Assembly: GCA_903850425.1 (NCBI GenBank)
Contig: CAINLR010000027.1
Coordinates: 1 to 64,000 of the forward strand
DNA from: an uncultured Verrucomicrobia subdivision 3 bacterium
Lineage (GTDB): Bacteria; Verrucomicrobiota; Verrucomicrobiia; Limisphaerales; UBA11358
Reading direction: 5' to 3'
DNA length: 64,000 bases
In this document: positions 18,133 through 26,778 of the stretch, piece by piece
Numbering within the stretch: the stretch's first letter is position 1
How the letters are laid out: every line of letters starts with the position of its first letter
Made by a program: the position numbers and the translations under genes
The notes under the pieces: model-generated
The model's database searches: none
The model's input: the letters and a program-made list of their open reading frames with translations, nothing else
Told to the model about the DNA's origin: nothing

Positions 18133-19952
18133 AAAGTGTCAATTTGCCGGACGCACAGCGAATTCAAATCAAACCACGCCTCGCCGGCGCGGGCGCGCAG
18201 TTCGCAAATCAATTCCACTGCCTGCGCCGGCGGCGCGATCTCAAAGGCGGCCGCCCGCATTTGCCACGGAGCGTCGCCGATAAGCGAACCGGTTTCCCGC
18301 ACCTGGCCGCCGATTCGCAGGCCCGCGCCTTGATGTTCGCCGAACGGCAGCCGCTCCACGCCCGCAATCCGCACCCGGCCTTCAAAGCGATAATGCCCGC
18401 GCGGAATCATCACGGTGGTATGCCAGAACGACGCCGACGCGGCCCGGGTCGTGATATGCAACGCCGGCCGGCCGTCAACTTCAACCTCATCCATCTTACC
18501 AGAAGTCGGCCTATCCGCAATTTCCCAATCTGTCAGCCTCGCTGCGCCCGCCAAAAAAACAATCGGCTGGGGCACTGGCCGCTGGAGTTGCGCCAGCAAG
18601 CTTAACTGTCTTTTCAGGATTTGCTCCTTGACCAGGCCGGCGGCGGCGCCGACCTCGTTCCATTCGCGACGACTCAATGCCGGACGCAGTTCCAGCACCA
18701 GTTGATCCACGCGATTTGTGAGCGCCTCGACTTTGAAAACATTGGTGAACAGTGAACTGAAAGTGGCGGCGTAGTTTTGCTTCCCCTCGGGCGTGGCCAT
18801 GACCGCGCGGGCGACCACGCCGGCCAAGTGCGGCTGCCACGGGAGGTTTGAAATGCCAAACAATTGATCCATGCCATGCGGGAAGAAGACCATTTTACCG
18901 CTGTCCAGATCGTGATAGACACGAAAATTATTTCGGGCCAGGCAGTAGCCATCGCGATGCCCCAGCATGATTTCCATGGCCATGAAAGTCAGAAATTTTT
19001 TGGCGTCGAGCGAGGTCTCCAGCTTACCCCAGCCTTGGCTGGAGTTTGTTTCCAGCGCGGCGGCGGCGAGTTGCTTCAAGGCGCTGCGCTCGTGGTCAAA
19101 CGGAGCCGCCACTGAATTTCGCGCCAGCGCTTCATTCACATCGTGGCCTTCGCCCGGCTCGTAAAGTTCACCGCTCACGCGTTGAAAATGGAGGGCGAGA
19201 AAATCCTCGGTAAAGCCTTCCTTGAGCACATAAAGTCCCAGCGCGCGGCCATTCAATTCGACCAGCGCGCGGGTGACGCGCGGAGCCGGCACGCCCGCCG
19301 CCGCGAACAGCTCGCTGCCGAGCTTCTCGTTGGTGTAGCTGGGATCTTCCACCGAGTTGTTGAGATGAATCCGGCGGAGTCCATGAAATTTCTGGCCGGC
19401 TTGAAACCGGCTGAAGTCGAGCGTCAAGGCGGGCTTGTCGTCGAGCGGCCGGAAGCTGCCGGTGGCACCTTTCAAATGAAGGGCAACTTGCGAATAAACG
19501 GCGGTTCCCTCGGACACCGTCGCGGAAACAAACTCCCGCGCGTTTTTATGCAGACTGGCCACGGCTTCGGGCTTGAGCTCAATTTTGATTCGCGGAATGG
19601 AACCGCTGGCGAACAGCTCTGCGCCCGGCACCATGGACGATTCAGCCGCGTGGCTCGAGGCAACGGTGCCACCGGCGATCAACAGGGCGCACGCCAGCAC
19701 GCGCCATTTTGATGGTCTTAGCCGTAACGACGCGGTTAACCCACGGATGGACACGGCTGGACACGGCTGGGGAAAAACACCGAGGCGCAGAGAACGCGGA
19801 GACGCGCAGAGAAAAATTCCGCGGCGGCTCTTTGCGACCTCTGCGCCGCTGCGCTTGGCTTGGCTGTCCGTGGCCATCTGGGTCCATCCGTGGTAAATAC
19901 TTGTTCCCGCTGCCCGGATCGAGATCAGCCGGTTGGCGTGTGACCGTTTCAT
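18129..19952 (-). CDS. CotH-like kinase (CotH-1) with repeat-derived N-terminal extension
   Basis: The frame has 607 residues. The ATG at 19952 overlaps the upstream NAGPA-2 stop by 4 nt (ATGA), which supports that start. However residues about 20-73 are encoded by a dispersed repeat (19736-19896), and the hydrophobic signal ([20 protein letters not shown]) begins only at about residue 82. CotH features: [69 protein letters not shown] and [13 protein letters not shown]. The C-terminal 150 residues form a beta-rich carbohydrate-binding-like module ([15 protein letters not shown]). Secreted or cell-surface protein kinase-like enzyme; substrate unknown, with pseudopilins and NAGPA products as candidates. 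Confidence 0.85.
   Translation of the reverse strand: MKRSHANRLISIRAAGTSIYHGWTQMATDSQAKRSGAEVAKSRRGIFLCASPRSLRLGVFPQPCPAVSIRGLTASLRLRPSKWRVLACALLIAGGTVASSHAAESSMVPGAELFASGSIPRIKIELKPEAVASLHKNAREFVSATVSEGTAVYSQVALHLKGATGSFRPLDDKPALTLDFSRFQAGQKFHGLRRIHLNNSVEDPSYTNEKLGSELFAAAGVPAPRVTRALVELNGRALGLYVLKEGFTEDFLALHFQRVSGELYEPGEGHDVNEALARNSVAAPFDHERSALKQLAAAALETNSSQGWGKLETSLDAKKFLTFMAMEIMLGHRDGYCLARNNFRVYHDLDSGKMVFFPHGMDQLFGISNLPWQPHLAGVVARAVMATPEGKQNYAATFSSLFTNVFKVEALTNRVDQLVLELRPALSRREWNEVGAAAGLVKEQILKRQLSLLAQLQRPVPQPIVFLAGAARLTDWEIADRPTSGKMDEVEVDGRPALHITTRAASASFWHTTVMIPRGHYRFEGRVRIAGVERLPFGEHQGAGLRIGGQVRETGSLIGDAPWQMRAAAFEIAPPAQAVELICELRARAGEAWFDLNSLCVRQIDTL
19736..19896. repeat. Dispersed repeat with CCACGGATGGAC ends, inside CotH-1
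   Basis: The 161-bp element begins TTAACCCACGGATGGACACG and ends GTCCATCCGTGGTAA, giving inverted ends, with an interior rich in GCAGAG/CTCTGCG pieces. It is read in frame as residues about 20-73 of CotH-1. A shorter related sequence lies at 26286-26317, and the 58869-58975 element is similar in style. Such elements are usually intergenic. Confidence 0.7.
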
Positions 19953-21145
19953 TTGGCAGCCGCCTCCGGATTTTTTTTGACGACCACCAACGCGTTCGGA
20001 GCCGGCCGCTCTTCACCTTCACTCGGACTGTTGCGCACGGCACCGAAGGCCCAGAGCGTGGAAGAACCGCCACCGTCCAGGTTCATGGCTTCCTCGCAGC
20101 CAAGCTTGACCATAAAATCGGCCAGTTCCTCAAACGTCATGCCCATGGACAAGTCCAACTGCCGGCCGTCCACCTGCACGAGATAGAAATGGGTTTTGCT
20201 CCAGCCCAGGGCGGTGCGGGGATGCCGGAGATGAACCCAGCCTTTCCACGTCATGACCTTGCCGCCCTTCACCAGCGCCGGTCCGCCGCCGATCGCAAAA
20301 TCCGCGCCGGCCAGATCGGGAAAAGTTTCCGTAATGACCTGCACGGTGGAGCCGATGCGCAGGGCCGGCAACGTCGCGGCCAGCTTTGGCCCGATAGATA
20401 GCACCATGGTTTCCCGGGTCACCGGACTGTCGCCTTCGGTTTGGACCGCGCGCACGCGCGCCGAGTAGGTTTTGCCGATGCGCAACGGCAGCCAGTCATT
20501 CGTGCCCGAGGCTTCCAAAACATATTCGACTCCGCCTTTGGTGTGCGTGGATTTTCCGATGGGGAAAGTGAACAAGACGACGGCGTCATTCGAGCGCGCC
20601 AGATTGAGCCCGAACGGCGTCGTTTGGCCGCCCGGCCACACGATGCGGAAGCGGGAGGTGACGTTGGTCAACTGCGGCTGGCCATCGGCGCCAATCCAAA
20701 ACGAACTGTGTCCCGCCGGGTGGGTCAGCACTTCGCCCGAACGGATTTGCACGTCGTGCGGCCGCACGGGATAGTCCTCGGCGGCATCATAGAAATCACC
20801 GTTGATGGCGGCCAGCGGCTTCCCAACTTCGCGGGGCACGCTCTTGACCTGGGCAGAGACAACGTCGGTGCCCATGACTTCGCCGCCGCCCAGCGTCGTG
20901 TAAAACCGCAGGTCGGAACGGGCGCGATCAAATTTGACAATGTGAATGGACCACGGCACGTCCGCATTAATTTCGTTGGTGTAGGAAATGTAATGCTCCG
21001 GTTTGGCCGGGCGGTTCGTGTCCTCGCCACTGGCGCCGAGGAGCGAAGCCAGCAGCACCAGCCACCCGGCGTGAATCGCCCGGGGGCGCAGCCACCCGCC
21101 CCGCGTGATGGGCGAAACGGAAAACGTGCTGCGACCGGTCTTCAC
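19949..21145 (-). CDS. Secreted phosphodiester glycosidase (NAGPA-2)
   Basis: The protein has 398 residues from a GTG at 21145, chosen because it overlaps the upstream stop as GTGA; the longer frame to 21268 runs back into NAGPA-1. The start is followed by a signal-like stretch (HAGWLVLLASLLGASG). NAGPA domain: YTNEINADVPWSIHIVKFDR, INGDFYDAAEDYPVRP, and AMNLDGGGSSTLWAFG near the end. Enzymes of this family cleave GlcNAc or similar sugars from phosphodiester links, for example in cell-wall or exopolysaccharide. About the same length and layout as NAGPA-1, so the two are tandem paralogues. Confidence 0.85.
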   Translation of the reverse strand: MKTGRSTFSVSPITRGGWLRPRAIHAGWLVLLASLLGASGEDTNRPAKPEHYISYTNEINADVPWSIHIVKFDRARSDLRFYTTLGGGEVMGTDVVSAQVKSVPREVGKPLAAINGDFYDAAEDYPVRPHDVQIRSGEVLTHPAGHSSFWIGADGQPQLTNVTSRFRIVWPGGQTTPFGLNLARSNDAVVLFTFPIGKSTHTKGGVEYVLEASGTNDWLPLRIGKTYSARVRAVQTEGDSPVTRETMVLSIGPKLAATLPALRIGSTVQVITETFPDLAGADFAIGGGPALVKGGKVMTWKGWVHLRHPRTALGWSKTHFYLVQVDGRQLDLSMGMTFEELADFMVKLGCEEAMNLDGGGSSTLWAFGAVRNSPSEGEERPAPNALVVVKKNPEAAAK

Positions 21146-22338
21146 TTGGAAAAGGCCTCCGTTCGCGGCGGCGTGAGTTTCGCCGGTTGCTGCACCACCA
21201 CGAGCGAGTTGGCGATGGGTCGCTCGTAACCGTCGCACGGACTGTTGCGGACGCTGCCGTCGAACCACAAGGTGGAAGAGCCGCCGCCGTCAAGATTGAG
21301 CGCCTCGACGCAGCCCAGCTTCACGAGGTAGCTGGCGAGTTCATCCAAGGTCATGCCTTCCGACAAGTCGTGCTGGCGTCCGTCCACCTCGACCAAAAAA
21401 AACGAGCCCGCATTCCAGCCAATGGCGCTGCGCGGATGCCGCTCCAGCATGGAGCTCGATTCGTAAGCATCTTCCTCCGACGCGTGAATCTTCTGCGGTT
21501 TTCCCTGGTGAACCAAAACCGGTCCGCCGCTCAACGCGTTCCAAGCCACGGATAAATTAGGCGAAGCCGCCGTGGAAATTTGCACCACCGCGCCCACCGC
21601 CAGGTTCTGAAATCGCGGCGAAATTTTGGGGCCGATCGAGAGCACCATCACGTCGGGTGCCAGCGGCGTATCGCCGCCCGGTTGGATGGCGCGCACTCGC
21701 GCCGACAGCGTGCGACCGATTCGCAACGGCAACCAGCGGCTGCCCGCCGAGCGTTCCAAGACGAGTTCGAGCCCACCGACGGTATGCGTCGAAACGCCGA
21801 TCGCCGGGGTGTAGAGCACGACGGCGTCGTTGGTCCGCTCGTCGTTCAACGTGAACGGCGTGCGGCTGCCGTCGGGCCAGGTGATTTGAAATTGCGAAGG
21901 GACGTTTTCGAGGTGCGGGTCACCGCCAATGTCCAGCCAGAAACACGGACTGCCATTCGGCGCGCTGAGAACTTCCCCGGCGCTGATTTGCAAACCGCGA
22001 GCCGCGCCCGCGAACGCTTTTTCCCGGCGGTAAAAACCCCCGTTGATCGCCGCCACGGGGCGGCCTGCGGTGGGCGGGACATTGGAGATTTGCTGGCTTA
22101 GCGGGATCATTCCGATCGCCCCGCCGCCGGCGTGCCGCAATTGAATTCCGTAGCCAGCATTGGTGCGTTCGACCATGACCACGTGCAGCGACCACGGCAC
22201 TTCGGCCACCACTACATTCGTGTAACGCACACCCGTTGGCATTACTCCAGCAACGAGCACGCTCTCGGCGGCGGAAGCCAGGCCGAGAGCGAGAGCGGCC
22301 TTCACTAGGAAAGCAAACCGGCGTTGAATCGCGCTCAT
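21142..22338 (-). CDS. Secreted phosphodiester glycosidase (NAGPA-1)
   Basis: The protein has 398 residues with a signal peptide (RFAFLVKAALALGLASAAE). NAGPA domain: YTNVVVAEVPWSLHVVMVER, AINGGFYRREKAFAG, VQISTAASPNL, and EALNLDGGGSSTLWFDGSV with the conserved NLDGGGS. It is the first gene of the nine-gene minus-strand run; the promoter must lie in the repeat-containing gap to its right (22339-22717). Stop and the NAGPA-2 GTG overlap as GTGA, which suggests coupled translation. Confidence 0.9.
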   Translation of the reverse strand: MSAIQRRFAFLVKAALALGLASAAESVLVAGVMPTGVRYTNVVVAEVPWSLHVVMVERTNAGYGIQLRHAGGGAIGMIPLSQQISNVPPTAGRPVAAINGGFYRREKAFAGAARGLQISAGEVLSAPNGSPCFWLDIGGDPHLENVPSQFQITWPDGSRTPFTLNDERTNDAVVLYTPAIGVSTHTVGGLELVLERSAGSRWLPLRIGRTLSARVRAIQPGGDTPLAPDVMVLSIGPKISPRFQNLAVGAVVQISTAASPNLSVAWNALSGGPVLVHQGKPQKIHASEEDAYESSSMLERHPRSAIGWNAGSFFLVEVDGRQHDLSEGMTLDELASYLVKLGCVEALNLDGGGSSTLWFDGSVRNSPCDGYERPIANSLVVVQQPAKLTPPRTEAFSK

Positions 22339-22717
22339 CGTTTGTCAAAACTCGCGCCCAAGTCGTTTTCTAAAAACCGGCGAGGCGTTGAGTGTATGCG
22401 GCTTGGAACCGGGTCGTCAACCGCGAGACAGTAACACAGCCGACATTAAGCCAGAATGAAGCCAAGATGAAAATGCTGTCATAATCGGGCACCGCTGGAT
22501 CCCAAATTTCGCAGTTGGAATAGGGAGCACGCGCGGCTCGCGTGCTGGTTCGGGCAGCCCGCCCCAACCTTCGTCACCCATCATTTTCCCCACCTTGGCG
22601 GAAGGAAATTGGTGGCGCGTCGTTTTCGGCGAGCCGCCGAAAACCACCCGCCAGCGGCGTGTGCTCCCCGCGCCGCCTAAACTTGGCTCGGTTGCTTCGG
22701 AATTCGGCATAAGACCG
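22339..22717. repeat. Intergenic palindromic element upstream of the NAGPA operon
   Basis: This 379-bp gap holds an inverted-end element: GGGAGCACGCGCGGCTCGCG from 22523, matched by GTGTGCTCCC at 22659-22668. An internal perfect hairpin has 10-bp arms (22622-22631 and 22635-22644, GTTTTCGGCG/CGCCGAAAAC). No gene was supported here. The promoter of NAGPA-1 should lie between about 22339 and 22520. Confidence 0.65.
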
Positions 22718-24742
22718 TCACGGCGCTGGTCTCAAATTCCAATTCACGTTGCCGCGCGAATCCAGGCCGCCCATGCCGCTCACTCGAGCCCGCAGCGTGT
22801 AGTGCCCGCCCGGCTTGGGCGCGGCCATATCGAGAGTGTAAATGGCGTCGCGCGATTTGCCACCCGCCAGACCGGGATGTGCGTCGCGGCTGATTTCCCG
22901 GCCGTCCTCCACCAGCGCGGCCCAGGCAATTTCAACGCCGTCCGCGCCTTCCACCTGGCTGAAGCTGACGCGCTGCGGGCCGGCGTTGGTCACGTTTTTA
23001 GTCACGTTCCACTCCATGACGGTGCCCGTGGTGGTGAGTTGTTCCGGGGTCCAACCGCCGATCTTCGCCCATGTTTCGCGCCAGTAATTGACGCTCAACC
23101 CGTCAAGCCGCCGGTTCTGCTGCTGAAGTCGGCGGGAGAAATCTTCAAAATTTCGCGCGGCCTGGGGCGACCAAGCGACTTCCGCCAGCGCGCTAAGGCG
23201 CGGAAAGGTCATGTATTCCACCTGCTTAAAATTGGGAATGTATTCGGTCCAGACATTGGCCTGGGGGCCAAGGATGTGGGGATGAAATTGCGGCGCAAGA
23301 TCGGCGGGGATCGGCTCGAAGGCATAGACTTGATCCAGCGGCAAAAAACCGCCGATGGCGCGCGGTTCGGTGCCGCGGTCCTCAGACTGGTAAAAGTCAA
23401 AATAGCAGCTCTCCTTCGGCGTCATCACCACGTCGTGACCTTCGCGGGCGGCCTCGGTCGCGCCGCCGATCCAATCCATCACCACGGCGTTTTGCGCCAG
23501 TCCGCCCGTGCGGATTTCGCTCCAGCCGATCAGCGTGCGGCCTTTGCCATTAATGAATTTCTCCATGCGCCGGATGAAATAACTTTGCAGTTCGGGAACA
23601 TTCTTCAATCCCTCGGACTTGATCCGTAGCTGACACTGCTCACAGTTACTCCAGTTATCCTTGCGCACTTCATCGCCGCCGATATGGATATATTTTCCGG
23701 GAAATAAAGCCATGATCTCCGATAGAATATTTTCCAAGAACTCAAAGGTCTCCTCCTTGCCAGCACAATAGATTCCGGCCTGGAACCCGGCCGGCGTATT
23801 AGTGCGGCCAGTCGCGCCGGAACAACTCAACTCCGGATACGCCGCCAAGGCCGCCGCCGAGTGGCCCGGCATTTCAATTTCAGGAACGATGGTGATGTGC
23901 CGTGCCTGCGCATAGGCGACCACTTCGCGGATATCCGACGGCGTGTAAAAACCGCCGTAGCGCCCGTCCGCCCCGTAGGCCGTGGCGGCTTTCGGATCGA
24001 GTCCGAACCCAATGTCCGATCGCCAGGCACCCATCTGTGTGAGCTTCGGATATTTCTTAATTTCCACCCGCCAGCCTTGGTCATCCACCAGGTGCCAGTG
24101 AAACGTGTTCAGCTTGAGCAGCGCCATTTCGTCGAGCAGTTGCTTGACCTCCTGCTTCGTGAAAAAGTGCCGGCTGACATCCAGCATCAACCCGCGCCAC
24201 GCGAACCGCGGCTGGTCCGCAATGCGAATTCCAGGCAGCGTCCATGAGATCTTCCGAACGTGGTGGGCCGCAAAAATTTCGACTGGCAAAAGCTGCAGCA
24301 ATGTTTGCGCACCATAAAACAAGCCCGCGGCTGTTTGCGCGCGGAGAACGACAGACGTGGATGACACCGCCAGTTCGTAACCCTCGGGGCCGAGCTGCGT
24401 GTTCGCGCCTTTGGTCGTGAGCAAAATCCCATTCGCAGATGCCATTTCCTTTGTGTGCGCGACGCGCAGCGGCAGCGCGGTGGCCGGGCGCAGCTTGCCA
24501 GCCAGGTAATCCGCGACTCCGCGCGCCGACTCGTCCGCATAGATCCGCGTGGCCCGCGTGAGTTCGAAAGTTTCCGCGCACAGTTCCATTTTCTGCGGCC
24601 GGGGAATAAGCGCCGGTTGCGTCGCGTCGGCCGCGAGGACAGAGATTGTTAGCAGAGTTGAAACAAAGACCCGGACAGTGGTTTGAAAAACTAACTGGGC
24701 CGTGTCCCGGTGCAGCGGTAATCCTGGAAGATGACAGGCCAT
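22718..24742 (-). CDS. Secreted beta-N-acetylhexosaminidase, GH20
   Basis: The protein has 674 residues from the ATG at 24742; a 16-residue longer frame exists. A signal peptide ends near VLAADA. Residues about 30-145 are the GH20b-like alpha/beta domain. The TIM barrel follows, with RGLMLDVSRHFFTKQEVK, NTFHWHLVDDQGWRVEIKKY, PEIEMPGHSAAALAAYPEL, and HIGGDEV with the catalytic pair Asp357-Glu358. The C-terminal 120 residues form a beta-sandwich (GVEIAWAALVEDGREISRD). It removes terminal GlcNAc or GalNAc residues. It may have its own promoter, since lpxI is divergent 142 bp away. Confidence 0.95.
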   Translation of the reverse strand: MACHLPGLPLHRDTAQLVFQTTVRVFVSTLLTISVLAADATQPALIPRPQKMELCAETFELTRATRIYADESARGVADYLAGKLRPATALPLRVAHTKEMASANGILLTTKGANTQLGPEGYELAVSSTSVVLRAQTAAGLFYGAQTLLQLLPVEIFAAHHVRKISWTLPGIRIADQPRFAWRGLMLDVSRHFFTKQEVKQLLDEMALLKLNTFHWHLVDDQGWRVEIKKYPKLTQMGAWRSDIGFGLDPKAATAYGADGRYGGFYTPSDIREVVAYAQARHITIVPEIEMPGHSAAALAAYPELSCSGATGRTNTPAGFQAGIYCAGKEETFEFLENILSEIMALFPGKYIHIGGDEVRKDNWSNCEQCQLRIKSEGLKNVPELQSYFIRRMEKFINGKGRTLIGWSEIRTGGLAQNAVVMDWIGGATEAAREGHDVVMTPKESCYFDFYQSEDRGTEPRAIGGFLPLDQVYAFEPIPADLAPQFHPHILGPQANVWTEYIPNFKQVEYMTFPRLSALAEVAWSPQAARNFEDFSRRLQQQNRRLDGLSVNYWRETWAKIGGWTPEQLTTTGTVMEWNVTKNVTNAGPQRVSFSQVEGADGVEIAWAALVEDGREISRDAHPGLAGGKSRDAIYTLDMAAPKPGGHYTLRARVSGMGGLDSRGNVNWNLRPAP

Positions 24743-24884
24743 GTTTTGAAGTCCAAGTGTTGTCGCGCCACCAAAAAAATGAAAGGCCAATCATTTTCCC
24801 CCTGGCGTCGCGGGCGCATGCATCCCGAATAGAAATCGCGACTGGCTTCCCGCCGCCAAATTGATATTCTACGCCGCGAACCGC

Positions 24885-25706
24885 ATGAATCTTGCGCTCG
24901 AATCCATCGGCCTGATTGCCGGCAGCCGCTCGTTGCCGCTCGATTTTGCGCGCCTGGCCCGCGCCGCCGGCGTGAAGCGCATCGTCGCCACCGCCGTCGA
25001 GGGCGAAACCGATCCCGCCTTGGCCAGCCTCGTGGACGACATCGTCTGGCTGAAAGTCGGCCAATTGAACAAGATGATCGGCGCCTTCACGGAACGCGGC
25101 GTGAAGCAATGCGTCATGGCCGGTCAGGTCGCCCCGAAAAATCTCTTTGATTTGCGCCCGGATTTGCGGGCGATGGGGGTGCTCATGCGCTTGAAGGAGA
25201 AGAACGCTCACACGATTTTCGGCGCGATTGCCGGCGAATTGAAAAAGGACGGCGTGGAATTGATTGAGGCAATACCCTGGCTCGCCCCGCTGATGCCGCA
25301 GAAGGATTTTCACCTCGGCCCGAAACTTTCCGCCGAACAAATCGAGGATGTAAAATTCGGCTTCGACATCGCCAAGCAGATTTCAGCCTTGGAAATCGGC
25401 CAACTGGTCGTGGTCAAAGACGGCACGGTGCTGGCCGTGGAAGGCTTCGAAGGCACGGACCCGTGCCTCGCGCGCGGCGGCGAACTCGCCGGCAAAAACG
25501 GCGGCGCAGTCGCCGTCAAAGTCGCCAAGCTGAATCACGACATGCGCTTCGACATTCCCTGCATCGGCCCAAAGACATTCGAGGTTTGCGCCACGGCCAA
25601 AATTGCCGTGCTTGCGCTTGAAGCCGGTAAAACCCTGCTGCTCGAACGCGAGGTTTGCGAAAGCCTCGCACAAAAAAATAAGATTTCCGTCACGACTATT
25701 GTTTAA
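24885..25706 (+). CDS. lpxI: UDP-2,3-diacylglucosamine pyrophosphatase LpxI
   Basis: The protein has 273 residues from the ATG at 24885; an 8-codon longer frame begins at 24861. N-terminal: SIGLIAGSRSLPLDFARLAR. Middle: QLNKMIGAFTERGVKQCVMA and FGAIAGELKKDGVELIEA. C-terminal: KDGTVLAVEGFEGTDPCLAR and KLNHDMRFDIPCIGPKTFEV, with the conserved acidic residues of the catalytic site. Releases UMP from UDP-2,3-diacylglucosamine in lipid A synthesis, confirming an LPS-type outer membrane. Divergent from the GH20 gene and followed after 34 bp by a conserved hypothetical gene. Confidence 0.92.
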   Translation: MNLALESIGLIAGSRSLPLDFARLARAAGVKRIVATAVEGETDPALASLVDDIVWLKVGQLNKMIGAFTERGVKQCVMAGQVAPKNLFDLRPDLRAMGVLMRLKEKNAHTIFGAIAGELKKDGVELIEAIPWLAPLMPQKDFHLGPKLSAEQIEDVKFGFDIAKQISALEIGQLVVVKDGTVLAVEGFEGTDPCLARGGELAGKNGGAVAVKVAKLNHDMRFDIPCIGPKTFEVCATAKIAVLALEAGKTLLLEREVCESLAQKNKISVTTIV

Positions 25707-25740
25707 CTAAAAATTAAAAACTCAAATTAATCCCTTTCCC

Positions 25741-26244
25741 ATGCTCACCTCCCACGAACTCATCGGCTTCATGTCGCCTGCGCTGGCGAATGATATTTTG
25801 AACTTCACGTTCGAGTCGGACAAACCGGCTTACAAGGCCACGATGGCCGCCGTGGCCGAGACGCGCAAACTGCGTCCGGTGTTTCTGGAACGCCAGCCGC
25901 GCGACGCGCGTCAGACCATGATGCTCGCCGCGCTCGCCCGCCCGAATCTCGAAGGTGCCGCCGCCGCCCTGCTCCGCGCCTGGTTGGTGAAAAAGCACGC
26001 CGCGCTGCTGATAGATTTTCTGGACGCCCTCGGCATTCCGCATGAAAAAGGTGTGGTCGAAGATCTGCCCGGCGAGATGAGCGATGAAAAATTGAAGCCG
26101 GCCATTGAAACCATCCTGGCCAAGCATCCACACGAAGTCGTGGCCGTGTATCTGAACGCCTTCAACGATATGAACGCCGCCCACTGGCCGAATCTCAAAG
26201 CGCTGCTGGAATCCGACGCGCGCCTGCAGTTGGGCGCGGCTTGA
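25741..26244 (+). CDS. Conserved hypothetical protein, alpha-helical
   Basis: The 167-residue protein is mostly helical with no signal or membrane segment. The N-terminus reads LTSHELIGFMSPALANDILN; a later repeat-like helix pair is RQTMMLAALARPNLEGAAAA and LLRAWLVKKHAALLIDFLDA. No known domain was recognised. It begins 34 bp after lpxI on the same strand and is probably co-transcribed with it. I recall similar small proteins in verrucomicrobial genomes, but cannot name a family. Confidence 0.7.
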   Translation: MLTSHELIGFMSPALANDILNFTFESDKPAYKATMAAVAETRKLRPVFLERQPRDARQTMMLAALARPNLEGAAAALLRAWLVKKHAALLIDFLDALGIPHEKGVVEDLPGEMSDEKLKPAIETILAKHPHEVVAVYLNAFNDMNAAHWPNLKALLESDARLQLGAA

Positions 26245-26778
26245 GCGCGGAGTTTAGGCCGTGTCCATGTCGTGGAAAAGTGTAGTAACCACGGATGGAC
26301 ACAGATAAACACGGGTTCAAACACCGGAGAACGAATCGCGCGGCGCAAACCTGCTTGGACGGCGGCGAAGCGAAGTGCTACGCCGCTTTGGGTGCGCACG
26401 GCAGGGTTCGGACTGTCTGGCTGCGGCAATCCCCATGAACCGCCGTGACGCGGCTCATGCTAATGCGGACATACGCCGTCAGCCCCATTCTCCAAGCGAA
26501 ACGATGGATTGTTCGGTGGGTCCCACACCCCGTCCCTCTCGATGAACCAGAGCGGAGTGCGCGCGAGGGACGAGCGCACGTCGGTTCAAGCGTTCAAAGC
26601 ACACAACGGGTTTCGGAGCAACCTCTCGCCATTTTCAAACTATGGCCCCGGCCCAAAAATTTTCCGCTTATATTTTCCGCTTATTCTGTAACCGGTCAAC
26701 CGGCGGCTGCGTATGCTTTATTGAGGCGGCGCTACCATTGAAGCCGACTTCAAGTTAAACCATCATTCGACATTCATT
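26245..26778. repeat. 534-bp gap with several dispersed-repeat fragments
   Basis: Three fragments are visible. TAACCACGGATGGACACAGA at 26286 matches the family in CotH-1. A CTTGGAC...CGCCGCTTTG stretch at 26354-26391 is a diverged copy of the palindrome seen at 29091 and 48404. GTCCCTCTCGATGAACCAGA near 26551 leads into a GAGGGAC-type counterpart. The open frames that cross this gap lack any recognisable domain. The promoter of the next gene should lie in the AT-richer part around 26650-26760. Confidence 0.55.

Noticed and set aside
26445-26741. Small plus-strand frames in the gap before the secreted protein
   Set aside because: They cross palindromic repeat fragments and have no domain or plausible composition.
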